Assembly (NCBI GenBank): GCA_022969175.1
Contig: JALJPB010000010.1
Coordinates: forward strand, 1-64,000
Direction: 5' to 3'
DNA length: 64,000 nucleotides
From: Colwellia sp.
GTDB lineage: Bacteria; Pseudomonadota; Gammaproteobacteria; Enterobacterales; Alteromonadaceae
Both the position numbers and the translations under genes were made by a program. The notes beneath the pieces were generated by a model. That model saw nothing but the letters and a program-made list of their open reading frames with translations, did no database searches and had not been told where the DNA came from. This document shows positions 30,261 to 39,333 of this stretch, piece by piece. The number at the start of each line of letters is the position of its first letter. The stretch's first letter is position 1.

Positions 30261-31310
30261 TTAAAATCGGTAAGTTGTTGAAGCAATAAAACTCTCTCGG
30301 CTGCCACCAAAGCCAGCTTCAGAATGAAAAGACCAACTTTTAGTGACATCCCAGTTAAAGCCAATTAAATAATTAATCTTATCAGCATTTTCTTGATTGA
30401 TAATAAAATCCAGTTCAGTGCGATCACTTTCACCTGGAATATCGGAAGTATCGAAAGTAAGTTTTCCGGCAACATCTAGTTCTGCGTCTAAATAAGTTAG
30501 GCCAACAAAGGTCGACAGCGTGCCCCACTTGCCAGCATCTGATGATATGCCAATTCGAGGTGATATTTGCAGTGCTTTTACATCATCTTCTAAAATGTTG
30601 AGATCGGTAATAACGTAGGTGACAGGTAAAGCGACAAAAAACCGATCCCAGCCCATGGCCAAAGTAAAGCCTAAAGATATATTTGAGCCGGTGTAATGAG
30701 GGTCAGCAATGCTGGCTATATTTTTGTTACAAGCGGGTAAAGGGAATAGTCCATCACAACTGCCACCTAAAAACTCTACCAAGTCTTTACCTTTTATTGA
30801 TATTGGCGTTGCAGCGTTACCCTTCATTTTTCCATAAGTCGCATATAAATTCAGAAACGGAAATAACCAGACATCCGCTTTAATTTGTAAGTTTGTATTT
30901 TCGGCTCTGGCAGTACCGAACTGAACAAAATCTAGTGGCACCATTTCTGAATCATTAAAACCAACTTTCAAATCTTTTAAAATAAGATCCTGTCCGATTA
31001 AATTAGGAATAATGGCAATGCCAAAAGTTTTAGGCAACTCAAAACCTAAATCAAGCACTTCTTGGGCAAAAAATGGCAAGGCTCTCGGCCAAATTTGCCG
31101 TTCACCGTATTTATCCAATAATATTTCGCCAATCTCTCGTCCTTTAAGGGTTGGATAAAGCTCAGTAACTCTGATGATATCCTCTTGGGAGCATTGACAG
31201 TCTTTTACTTCTTTAGCTGTTTGTTTATCGTTTTCATTTGCATGTACATTAGTGAGCGCGAATGAACAAAACAGTAAATAAAGTGAACATGTTAACCATT
31301 GAGACTTCAT
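30261..31310 (-). CDS. Exported beta-barrel protein paired with an Omp85-type gene
   Basis: A 349-residue precursor with a signal peptide ending TNVHANE (about residue 25). After a conserved-looking segment (CQCSQEDIIRVTELYPTLKGREI) the chain becomes beta-rich with aromatic strands and ends in SFIASTTYRF, an outer-membrane terminal Phe. I do not recognise a family. It precedes the Omp85-type gene by 11 bases and is probably co-translated or co-transcribed with it, which suggests a two-component outer-membrane system. Confidence 0.7.
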   Translation of the reverse strand: MKSQWLTCSLYLLFCSFALTNVHANENDKQTAKEVKDCQCSQEDIIRVTELYPTLKGREIGEILLDKYGERQIWPRALPFFAQEVLDLGFELPKTFGIAIIPNLIGQDLILKDLKVGFNDSEMVPLDFVQFGTARAENTNLQIKADVWLFPFLNLYATYGKMKGNAATPISIKGKDLVEFLGGSCDGLFPLPACNKNIASIADPHYTGSNISLGFTLAMGWDRFFVALPVTYVITDLNILEDDVKALQISPRIGISSDAGKWGTLSTFVGLTYLDAELDVAGKLTFDTSDIPGESDRTELDFIINQENADKINYLIGFNWDVTKSWSFHSEAGFGGSRESFIASTTYRF

Positions 31311-31359
31311 AATTAATTTCCGTATACTTTTTGATAGTTAAAGTTGTTGTTTAGCTTCA

Positions 31360-32511
31360 TTATTTAGTGAGAGTTACATCAGATTTAGGAATACTGCTAC
31401 AAATTAAAATATAACCCTGTTCAATCTCTTCTTCAGTTAAGCCATCAGTTGACAGTTGTTCTACTTCACCTTTAACCATTTTTATTTTACAACGACCACA
31501 CATACCGGCTCGACAAGAGTAAGGTAAAATTAATCCTGCTTCCTCAGCTTGTTCTAATATGCTTTGTTGGTTATTGCCTTTATGAGTTTTATGCCAAGAA
31601 TCAAAGTTAAGGGTGATTTTTTTATTGCTTGGCCGTGGTGATCTTTGTACTGATGTCTTTTGGGATAGTGAAAATATTGGTGGTGACTTTTTCTTAATGA
31701 TAGTGACAGTATCTGTGGTTTTAATTTGTCCTTGATTAAGGGGAATCAAATTTTGGCCGAATAAAATTTCACCTTTCAAGTCACCCTCTGCAGCTTGTCG
31801 GTAAGCTTTTAGACTTGTTAACGGTTCTTGGTGACTATGCTTTTGTCCTGTCTCAGGGTTTATGGTGGTAAAAATGCAACGAGAACAAGGTTTTCTTAAT
31901 TCAAACTCTACTTCACCAATACGAATGTGTGACCAAGTATCCTCTGCAAAGGCTTCACAATTATCAACCACCAAGTTTGGCCGAAATTGGCTCATAGAAA
32001 TTGTTGTAGGGCAACGTGCATTTAAATCATTTAAAGACGCTTGAGAAATTAATAACAATGGATAACCATCGGCAAAGGCAAGTTGATTTGTTCGACTACT
32101 GGTCTTTGGTACGATGCGTTTTGATAATTCGCCAAAGTGTAGTAATTGACAAGGTCGATTTAAATAACGGCTAAACCATTGATGATGTTCATTACTGCCT
32201 TGCTGCGCATTAACATTATCGTGCCAAACAACGATATTTTGATAAGTGTTACTAAATTGTTGATAATTAACGATTAGCTTTGGCATGTCTGGAGCCGTTA
32301 ATACTAAGCCTGTTGGTGTTACATTCGCTTGTATTAAACAAAGTATTGGATCAGTACGTGCGGTAATAAACTGACCCTTATCGTCAGTAAGAACAAACCT
32401 TCGATCAAAGCTAAGGCCTAATTCATCAACCCAGCTACTAGATAGGGTAATACCTGCGGTTGATTTTATTGGATATACACTGATTTGTGATAATTTTATG
32501 CTGTCTGTCAT
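31360..32511 (-). CDS. MOSC domain protein fused to a 2Fe-2S ferredoxin (YcbX-like)
   Basis: About 383 residues from ATG 32511; a TTG at 32520 would add three, and the residue numbers here are counted from that TTG. Residues 10-95 are a MOSC N-terminal barrel (ISVYPIKSTAGI, GLSFDRRFVLTD), residues 100-275 the MOSC domain with PCSRCIFTTINPETG, and 300-386 a plant-type ferredoxin with Cys336, 341, 344 and 374 (CRAGMCGRC). E. coli YcbX has the same layout and reduces N-hydroxylated compounds through its molybdenum cofactor. The gene is divergent from mpl. Function by analogy is detoxification or molybdenum cofactor chemistry. Confidence 0.88.
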   Translation of the reverse strand: MTDSIKLSQISVYPIKSTAGITLSSSWVDELGLSFDRRFVLTDDKGQFITARTDPILCLIQANVTPTGLVLTAPDMPKLIVNYQQFSNTYQNIVVWHDNVNAQQGSNEHHQWFSRYLNRPCQLLHFGELSKRIVPKTSSRTNQLAFADGYPLLLISQASLNDLNARCPTTISMSQFRPNLVVDNCEAFAEDTWSHIRIGEVEFELRKPCSRCIFTTINPETGQKHSHQEPLTSLKAYRQAAEGDLKGEILFGQNLIPLNQGQIKTTDTVTIIKKKSPPIFSLSQKTSVQRSPRPSNKKITLNFDSWHKTHKGNNQQSILEQAEEAGLILPYSCRAGMCGRCKIKMVKGEVEQLSTDGLTEEEIEQGYILICSSIPKSDVTLTK

Positions 32512-32637
32512 AGTTAACAAGAATTTTTTGAGTAATGAATTTGGCTAAATTTCGTTTTATTTTAACTGATAGCATTACATTAATCAGGTATATTGTCGTC
32601 ATAGATTTTTGATTTTTATAAAGATAGCTTTCATCGA

Positions 32638-34071
32638 ATGAAACATATTCATATTTTAGGTATTTGTGGCACATTTATGGGCGGTATTGCTGCCATTGCC
32701 AAACAACTCGGTTTTCGAGTATCAGGCTGCGATGCCAATGTTTACCCTCCAATGAGTACTCAGCTTGAGCAACTCGGCATTGAGCTGATGCAAGGCTATA
32801 AAGTTGAGCATTTAGCTGATGAGCCTGACATGGTGATTGTCGGTAATGCCATGTCTCGTGGTAATGTAATGGTAGAGTATGTACTTGACAGGAATATCCC
32901 CTATACCTCTGGACCACAGTGGCTTTTAGATAACGTCTTAAAAGATCGTTGGGTCGTTGCTGTTTCGGGCACCCATGGTAAAACCACGACCAGCTCAATG
33001 ATTACCTGGATTTTAGAATATGCCGGTATGAACCCCGGATATTTAATTGGTGGTGTACCACAAAATTTTGAAAGTTCAGCTCGTTTGGGTGAGTCGCCAT
33101 TTTTTGTTATTGAAGCGGATGAATACGATACGGCCTTTTTTGATAAACGCTCTAAATTTGTTCACTACCGACCTCGCACGTTAGTGATTAATAATATGGA
33201 ATTTGACCATGGCGATATTTTTAATGACTTGTCTGATATTCAACGTCAATTTCATCATCTCATCCGAATGGTGCCAAGCAATGGCTTAATTCTTTCACCA
33301 AAAAATGAACAAGCCATTACTGATACTTTATCTCAGGGCTGTTGGACAGCTACAGAATTCAGCTATGATGCAATTAGCCTTGATGCCGTTGGTGATGCCG
33401 CTGGTGTTGATGTAAAACAGCAGAAAAAATTGAGTACTGATGGTTGGCAAGCGACAAAATTGCTGGTCGACGGCAGTCAATTTATTGTCAATTTTAAAGG
33501 ACAAGAGCAAGGTATCGTTCGTTGGAATTTAATTGGTGATTTTAATATTGATAACGCCTTAATGGCTATTGCTGCAGCGCGCCATTCTGGTGTAACAACC
33601 GAGGTAGCTATAGAAGCGCTAAATAAATTCATTAATACCAAGAGGCGGTTAGAGCTGCGTGGTACGGTTAACGATGTTCGCGTATTTGATGACTTTGCTC
33701 ACCATCCAACTGCCATTGAAAAAACCTTAACAGGTGTTCGCGCCAATGTTGGTGATAAACGTATTATTGCGGTCTTAGAGCCGCGCTCAAATACCATGAA
33801 GTCAGGTATTCATAAAGACAGTTTACCTGCGTCACTTGCATTGGCTGATCAGGTCTTTATTTATCAAGGTGAAGACGTGAAATGGTCGGTAAATCAGTTA
33901 ATAGCGGATTGCTGTCAACCTTGTATCGTTGATACTGATATTGAGCAATTAATCAGTAAAATTACTGAGTATGCAGAGCCAAATGATACGATTGTGGTGA
34001 TGAGTAACGGCGGCTTTGGCAATATTCATCAAAAATTACTGGATGCTTTAACGGTAAAGTTTAGTCGTTAA
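32638..34071 (+). CDS. mpl: UDP-N-acetylmuramate:L-alanyl-gamma-D-glutamyl-meso-diaminopimelate ligase
   Basis: A 477-residue Mur ligase opening with MKHIHILGICGTFMGGIAAIA and carrying the ATP loop SGTHGKTTTSSMI, EADEYDTAFFDKRSKFVHY and RRLELRG. These mark Mpl, which joins recycled tripeptide to UDP-MurNAc during peptidoglycan recycling in the cytoplasm. It is followed by ubiX after 80 bases on the same strand, an adjacency also known in Pseudomonas. Confidence 0.96.
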   Translation: MKHIHILGICGTFMGGIAAIAKQLGFRVSGCDANVYPPMSTQLEQLGIELMQGYKVEHLADEPDMVIVGNAMSRGNVMVEYVLDRNIPYTSGPQWLLDNVLKDRWVVAVSGTHGKTTTSSMITWILEYAGMNPGYLIGGVPQNFESSARLGESPFFVIEADEYDTAFFDKRSKFVHYRPRTLVINNMEFDHGDIFNDLSDIQRQFHHLIRMVPSNGLILSPKNEQAITDTLSQGCWTATEFSYDAISLDAVGDAAGVDVKQQKKLSTDGWQATKLLVDGSQFIVNFKGQEQGIVRWNLIGDFNIDNALMAIAAARHSGVTTEVAIEALNKFINTKRRLELRGTVNDVRVFDDFAHHPTAIEKTLTGVRANVGDKRIIAVLEPRSNTMKSGIHKDSLPASLALADQVFIYQGEDVKWSVNQLIADCCQPCIVDTDIEQLISKITEYAEPNDTIVVMSNGGFGNIHQKLLDALTVKFSR

Positions 34072-34151
34072 GCTTAACTGTTAAGTTTAGCTGTTAATTT
34101 TAATTCTCAAGTTAAGACTTAATATCAGTTACATTAAAAAAGGAAAGTATT

Positions 34152-34829
34152 TTGTCAACATCTGCAAAAAACTCATCAATAAAACACTTAGCAAGTGAAC
34201 CGCAGTCTATAGAACAAGCTTTTAGTCAAAAAATTACCCTTGCCATTACTGGCGCGTCTGGCTCTGCTTATGCATTGCGCCTACTTGAGTGTTTAGTGGC
34301 TGCAAATTATCAAGTGTATTTATTATGTTCAAGTGCGGCGCGGGTGGTATTTGATACCGAAGTAGGTTTTAAATTACCAGCATCTCCCGATGCGGCAAGC
34401 CAAGCATTTACTGAAAAATTTAATGCTAAAGAAGGGCAAATAACGGTATTTGGCAAGGAGCAATGGTTTTCACCCGTCGCTTCCGGTTCTTCAGCTCCCA
34501 AACAAATGATTGTTTGTCCTTGTTCAACGGGTACTTTAGCTGCGATTGCTCATGGCATGAGTGACAACCTCATTGAACGGGCTGCTGATGTGGTGATAAA
34601 AGAACGAGGTCAATTAATATTAGTGCCTAGAGAAACGCCTTTTTCTACACTACATTTGCAAAATATGCTGTCACTATCACAACAAGGTGTGGTGATTATG
34701 CCAGCAGCTCCTGGTTTTTATCATCAACCCAAATCAATTAATGATTTGATTGATTTCATGGTTGGACGAATGTTGGATCATCTTAATATTGAACAAAGCA
34801 TCATGCCACGTTGGGGTTATCAAATTTAG
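34152..34829 (+). CDS. ubiX: Flavin prenyltransferase UbiX
   Basis: A 225-residue flavoprotein of the UbiX/Pad1 family. It contains [14 protein letters not shown], the [24 protein letters not shown] core and [15 protein letters not shown]. It attaches a dimethylallyl unit to FMN to make prenylated FMN, the cofactor of the decarboxylase UbiD in ubiquinone synthesis. A TTG start at 34152 is used because AAGGAAAG lies 6-10 bases before it, giving a 27-residue extension before the core; no nearer ATG has a ribosome site. Confidence 0.93.
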   Translation: MSTSAKNSSIKHLASEPQSIEQAFSQKITLAITGASGSAYALRLLECLVAANYQVYLLCSSAARVVFDTEVGFKLPASPDAASQAFTEKFNAKEGQITVFGKEQWFSPVASGSSAPKQMIVCPCSTGTLAAIAHGMSDNLIERAADVVIKERGQLILVPRETPFSTLHLQNMLSLSQQGVVIMPAAPGFYHQPKSINDLIDFMVGRMLDHLNIEQSIMPRWGYQI

Positions 34830-35053
34830 CTAAAAACTTGAAGGAAAACCCTAGAGGGCTATGAGACATTAATAGTAGCTGTTAATAACTTCAACAATCT
34901 CTGCTGCTCATCACTTAACCGTCAAATATTTCATATTAATAAAATGTACTTTATCTTTATTTAATTGCTTTTCAACGATTTTCTCTTAATTTATCTGCGT
35001 AGATATGCTTAAGTAACTCATTGTCATTATCTCACCCTAAATAGGCCTTTTAA

Positions 35054-38000
35054 ATGTCTTTAAATTTTATCAAAACTAGCTTGACTGCTTTAGCATTACC
35101 GCTGTTGTTATTGAGCCAATCAAGTATTGCCGAAGAAGAAAAACCCAAATGGTCAGTGAATAATCCACAAGGTGAATTTAAAACGGTAAATATTGATGTT
35201 GATCAAGGCACTTGGATGAACATCGATTTAAGTCCTGACGGCGAAATGCTAGTTTTTGATTTGTTAGGTGATATTTACACTATGCCAATAAAGGGAGGGA
35301 AGGCGACCGCTTTAATGACCGATATTGCTTGGCAAATGCAACCTAGATTTAGCCCTGACGGAAAATATATTGCCTTTACTTCTGATGAAGATGGCGGTGA
35401 TAACCTTTGGATAATGAATCGTGATGGCAGTAATGCTAAAGCGGTCAGTTCTGAATCTTTTCGTTTATTAAATAGTCCGGCATGGTCACCAGACGGCAAT
35501 TATTTAGTGGGTCGTAAACATTATACTAAGTCTCGATCTTTAGGAGCAGGAGAGGTTTGGCTTTATCATAAAACTGGCGGTAAAGGCGTTATGCTAACAA
35601 AGCGCCCGAATGAGCAAAAAGATTTAGGTGAACCTGCTTATTCACCTGACGGTAAATATGTTTATTTTTCTCAAGATGCTACCCCAGGTAAATCTTTTCA
35701 TTATTCAAAAGACTCAGTAAAAGGCATTTATAAAATTAAACGTCTTGAGTTAGCTACCGGTGAAATAGAAACAATCATCTCTGGTACTGGTGGAGCAATT
35801 CGTCCAACACCTTCACCCGATGGTAAATATTTAGCTTTTATCCGCCGAGATGATTTTCAATCAAACTTATATTTATATAATTTAAAAAGTGGTGAGAAAA
35901 CTAAGATTTATCAAGGGTTAGATCGTGATATGCAAGAAACGTGGGCTATTCATGGGGTTTATCCTACTATGGCGTGGCTACCTAAAAGCAATGGTTTAGT
36001 TTTTTGGGCTGATGGCAAAATTAAACAACTAACCTTGTCAAAAAGCCTTGATGATAACAAAGTAAAAAACATTGAGTTTAACGTTAAAACCAGTAAAAAA
36101 ATTCAACATTCATTACGTTTTCAGCAGCAAATTGCGCAAACTGAATTTGATGTGAAAATGTTGCGTGATGTTGAAGTCTCACCCAATGGAAAAAAAGTAG
36201 TTTTTGAAGCCATGGGACATATTTATACTCGTAGTATTTCAGATGGCAAAGTTACAGGTAAAGCAAAACGCTTAACTAAACAAAACTCACACTTTGAATT
36301 TAATCCGAGTTTTTCTCGTGATGGTAAAAAGGTTGTTTATGTAACATGGCATGATCAACAGCTTGGTCAGGTTAAAGTTGTTTCAGCTCGTGGCGGTAAA
36401 GGAAAGTTATTGTTTAAGGAACAAGGGAAGTATGTTGAGCCTGCTTTTTCTCCTGATGGAAAAACGGTAGTTTATCGTAAAATTTCAGGTGGTTATATTA
36501 CTGATCCTAAGTGGGGATTAAATAGCGGAATTTATGCTATTTCAGTTAACAAGAACAATAATAAAAGTGCTAAAAATGTTAAACCAATACTTATCACTGA
36601 TAACGGTTATAGCGCTCACTTTGGCAGTAGTAATAAACATATCTATTTAATCGGCTACGATGAAATGCCATACCTGGCGCGCATCGATCTTGATGGACAA
36701 AATGAACAATCGTTATATCAAGGAAAATACGCCACGGAATATAAAGTTTCACCAAATGGTCAATACCTTGCCTTTGCTGAACGTTTTAAGGTATTTGTTA
36801 CCCCTATGGTTGAGCGAGGACAAGTTATTGATATTGGGCCAAAATCCACCAATCTTCCCGTTAAACAACTGTCTATACGTGCGGGTGAAGGGATCAATTG
36901 GAATAGCCAATCGAATGAAATTTATTGGAGTTTAGGTCCAGATCTCTACCAAGCCAGCATTAATAACCTTTTTGATATAACTGCTGAAGCTACTGAAGTT
37001 GATGATTCAAAAACTGATTCTGAAACTAAAGAAGATAAGAACGTTATCAGTAAACCTGAAGTGGTAAAAACCTACTTAGGATTTAAAAAATCGACTGATA
37101 TCCCTTCAGGTATGATCGCCTTTGTTGGTGGTAAAGTCATTACCATGGAAGGAGATCAAGTCATTGAAAATGGCGTAGTACTGGTTAAAGATAACCTTAT
37201 TGAAGCTGTGGGTAGTCGCGCTGAAGTTAATATTCCAAGTGATGCTAAAATTATTGATATTACCGGACAAAGCATTCTTCCAGGTTTAATTGATGCCCAT
37301 GCTCACGGACCTCAAGGTCGAAGTGAAATTATTCCTCAACAAAATTGGAAAAATTATGCTGGCTTAGCCTTAGGTGTTACTACGATTCACGATCCATCAA
37401 ATGATACCTCAACATTCTTTGCCGCTAGTGAAATGCAAAAGTCGGGACAAATTGTTGCCGCTCGTCTATTTTCTACCGGCACGATTTTATATGGTGCAAG
37501 TAGTGCTGGTGCAACCTCGCATGTTGATAGTTTGGAAGATGCTAAATTTCATATTGAGCGCTTAAAACAAGCCGGTGCGTTTAGCGTGAAAAGCTATAAC
37601 CAACCACGTAGAAATCAACGGCAACAACTTATACAAGCGGCTAGAGAGTTGAATATGATGGTGGTGCCTGAAGGTGGTTCACTATTACAGCATAATTTAA
37701 CCATGTTAGTTGATGGCCATACGACGTTAGAGCATTCAATTGCTACTGCTAAGATTTATGATGATATTAAACAGTTGTGGTCACAATCTACTATGGGTTA
37801 TACACCAACACTTGGTGTGGCTTATGGCGGTATTTCAGGTGAAAACTACTGGTATGATACTACTGATGTTTGGGCGCACCCAAGATTAAGTCAATATGTG
37901 CCAAGTGACATGTTAAAAGCTCGCTCGATGCGCAGACCTAAAGCGCCAGCACATCATTATAATCATATCAATGTCGCCAAAGTAGCTAAACAATTACAAG

Positions 38001-38344
38001 ACTTAGGTATTAAAGTTAACGCTGGTGGTCACGGACAACGTGAAGGCTTAGCCATGCATTGGGAATTATGGATGATGGCTCAAGGAGGCATGACACCGCT
38101 ACAAGCTTTGCGTACTGCAACAATTTCACCAGCAAAAACACTAGGTCTTGATAGTCAATTAGGCTCATTAACAAAAGGCAAACTGGCAGATATTATTGTT
38201 GTTAATGGCGATATAAGCCAAGATATTCGTTTATCAGATCGAGTGAGTTATACCATGGTCAATGGTCGTTTATATAACGCTGAAACGATGAATGAAATTG
38301 GTAATTACGATAATAAGCGTTTGCCCTTTTATTTTGAAAAGTAA
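35054..38344 (+). CDS. TolB-like propeller fused to amidohydrolase, exported
   Basis: 1096 residues. A signal peptide ends at SQSSIAEE (about residue 26). Residues 50-640 hold repeats of the TolB/PD40 beta-propeller type (FSPDGKYIAFTSDEDGGDNLW and similar), and about 695-1090 form an amidohydrolase with His749 and His751 in GLIDAHAHG plus later metal-site segments EHSIATAK and GGHGQREGL. The family is found in marine bacteria and is thought to act on exported cyclic amides or peptides, but the substrate is unknown. RBS AGG lies 9 bases before the ATG. The neighbouring alpha/beta hydrolase follows after 38 bases and may be in the same unit. Confidence 0.88.
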   Translation: MSLNFIKTSLTALALPLLLLSQSSIAEEEKPKWSVNNPQGEFKTVNIDVDQGTWMNIDLSPDGEMLVFDLLGDIYTMPIKGGKATALMTDIAWQMQPRFSPDGKYIAFTSDEDGGDNLWIMNRDGSNAKAVSSESFRLLNSPAWSPDGNYLVGRKHYTKSRSLGAGEVWLYHKTGGKGVMLTKRPNEQKDLGEPAYSPDGKYVYFSQDATPGKSFHYSKDSVKGIYKIKRLELATGEIETIISGTGGAIRPTPSPDGKYLAFIRRDDFQSNLYLYNLKSGEKTKIYQGLDRDMQETWAIHGVYPTMAWLPKSNGLVFWADGKIKQLTLSKSLDDNKVKNIEFNVKTSKKIQHSLRFQQQIAQTEFDVKMLRDVEVSPNGKKVVFEAMGHIYTRSISDGKVTGKAKRLTKQNSHFEFNPSFSRDGKKVVYVTWHDQQLGQVKVVSARGGKGKLLFKEQGKYVEPAFSPDGKTVVYRKISGGYITDPKWGLNSGIYAISVNKNNNKSAKNVKPILITDNGYSAHFGSSNKHIYLIGYDEMPYLARIDLDGQNEQSLYQGKYATEYKVSPNGQYLAFAERFKVFVTPMVERGQVIDIGPKSTNLPVKQLSIRAGEGINWNSQSNEIYWSLGPDLYQASINNLFDITAEATEVDDSKTDSETKEDKNVISKPEVVKTYLGFKKSTDIPSGMIAFVGGKVITMEGDQVIENGVVLVKDNLIEAVGSRAEVNIPSDAKIIDITGQSILPGLIDAHAHGPQGRSEIIPQQNWKNYAGLALGVTTIHDPSNDTSTFFAASEMQKSGQIVAARLFSTGTILYGASSAGATSHVDSLEDAKFHIERLKQAGAFSVKSYNQPRRNQRQQLIQAARELNMMVVPEGGSLLQHNLTMLVDGHTTLEHSIATAKIYDDIKQLWSQSTMGYTPTLGVAYGGISGENYWYDTTDVWAHPRLSQYVPSDMLKARSMRRPKAPAHHYNHINVAKVAKQLQDLGIKVNAGGHGQREGLAMHWELWMMAQGGMTPLQALRTATISPAKTLGLDSQLGSLTKGKLADIIVVNGDISQDIRLSDRVSYTMVNGRLYNAETMNEIGNYDNKRLPFYFEK

Positions 38345-38382
38345 ACGTTTAATGTATAAGTGTCGGGTAATGGCTTTTTATT

Positions 38383-39099
38383 ATGAAAACTAAAATTTAT
38401 TTTTTACCCGGTACATTGTGTGACGCTCGCTTGTGGTTGGAATTATGGGCGGCACTCTCCGAGATGGATAATCGTTATCAACTCATCCATCTTAGTATTC
38501 CTGCACAAAAGAACATTGATGACATTGTCTTGGCTTTAGCTGAGCAACTACCTGAGGAAAAAATCAATTTATTGGGCTTTTCCCAAGGCGGTTATTTAGC
38601 CAGTGCCTTTGCTTGCCAGTATCCACAGCGTATTAATACTCTAATCAACCTGTCTAATGCCCCCAATAAATTACCCGATGCAGAGGTTGTTACTCGAGAT
38701 AAAATTATTCTATGGGTTGAAGCTCAAGGGTATAGCGGCATAACTTTGGCAAGAATTAAAACTTTTTTACATGTAAATAATCACTCAAACGCTAAAATTA
38801 TTGAGCGTATTAAACAGATGGATACTCATTTTGGCCAACTTGGCTTGTTGCAACAACTTAAGTCGACCACAGTAAGAAAGAATTTATTGCCTCAATTGCA
38901 AGACGCTAAATTTCCAATGATCTTTTGTTATGGCGATAGCGACTTATTAGTAAAAAGTGAAACGATTGAGAAGTTATCATCGACTAACCCAGTCATTTCA
39001 CATTATCAATTTGTCAATTGTGGCCATATGTTACCGCTTGAGCAGCCTTATTTATTAGCTCAAACGCTATCAAACTTCCTCACCCGACATACTAGCTAA
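38383..39099 (+). CDS. Alpha/beta hydrolase
   Basis: A 238-residue alpha/beta-fold hydrolase. The nucleophile elbow is Ser in NLLGFSQGGYLAS, the catalytic acid is probably the Asp of FCYGDSDLLV and the His is in NCGHMLPLEQP. No signal peptide is seen. Its substrate cannot be read. It follows the amidohydrolase fusion by 38 bases; a weak ribosome site suggests dependence on the upstream gene. Confidence 0.82.
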   Translation: MKTKIYFLPGTLCDARLWLELWAALSEMDNRYQLIHLSIPAQKNIDDIVLALAEQLPEEKINLLGFSQGGYLASAFACQYPQRINTLINLSNAPNKLPDAEVVTRDKIILWVEAQGYSGITLARIKTFLHVNNHSNAKIIERIKQMDTHFGQLGLLQQLKSTTVRKNLLPQLQDAKFPMIFCYGDSDLLVKSETIEKLSSTNPVISHYQFVNCGHMLPLEQPYLLAQTLSNFLTRHTS

Positions 39100-39318
39100 A
39101 CATAGCTACATTCCATTACGCCTCATACCAATAGAAAATAGATATTAAATTACCTCCTGAAAAACAATTAATAATTCCCATAATTGCACCTACCTTGTTT
39201 AATTATTGAACTATAGTGTGACAAAATGTGTTTTATTATATTAAATACTGGCATACTAGCGCGCTTGATATTTCAAAAAGTAATAAAAACACTCAAAGGA
39301 GGGATTACCTAGGTGTAG

Positions 39319-39333
39319 ATGCTAAGGCTATAA
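39319..39333 (+). other. Four-codon leader ORF touching the glycosyltransferase start
   Basis: ATG CTA AGG CTA TAA at 39319-39333 ends directly before the ATG of the next gene (39334). An AGG at 39311-39313 precedes it. A stronger AAAGGAGGG at 39295-39303 has only a GTG-TAG beside it. A translational-coupling leader is possible but unproven. Confidence 0.3.
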
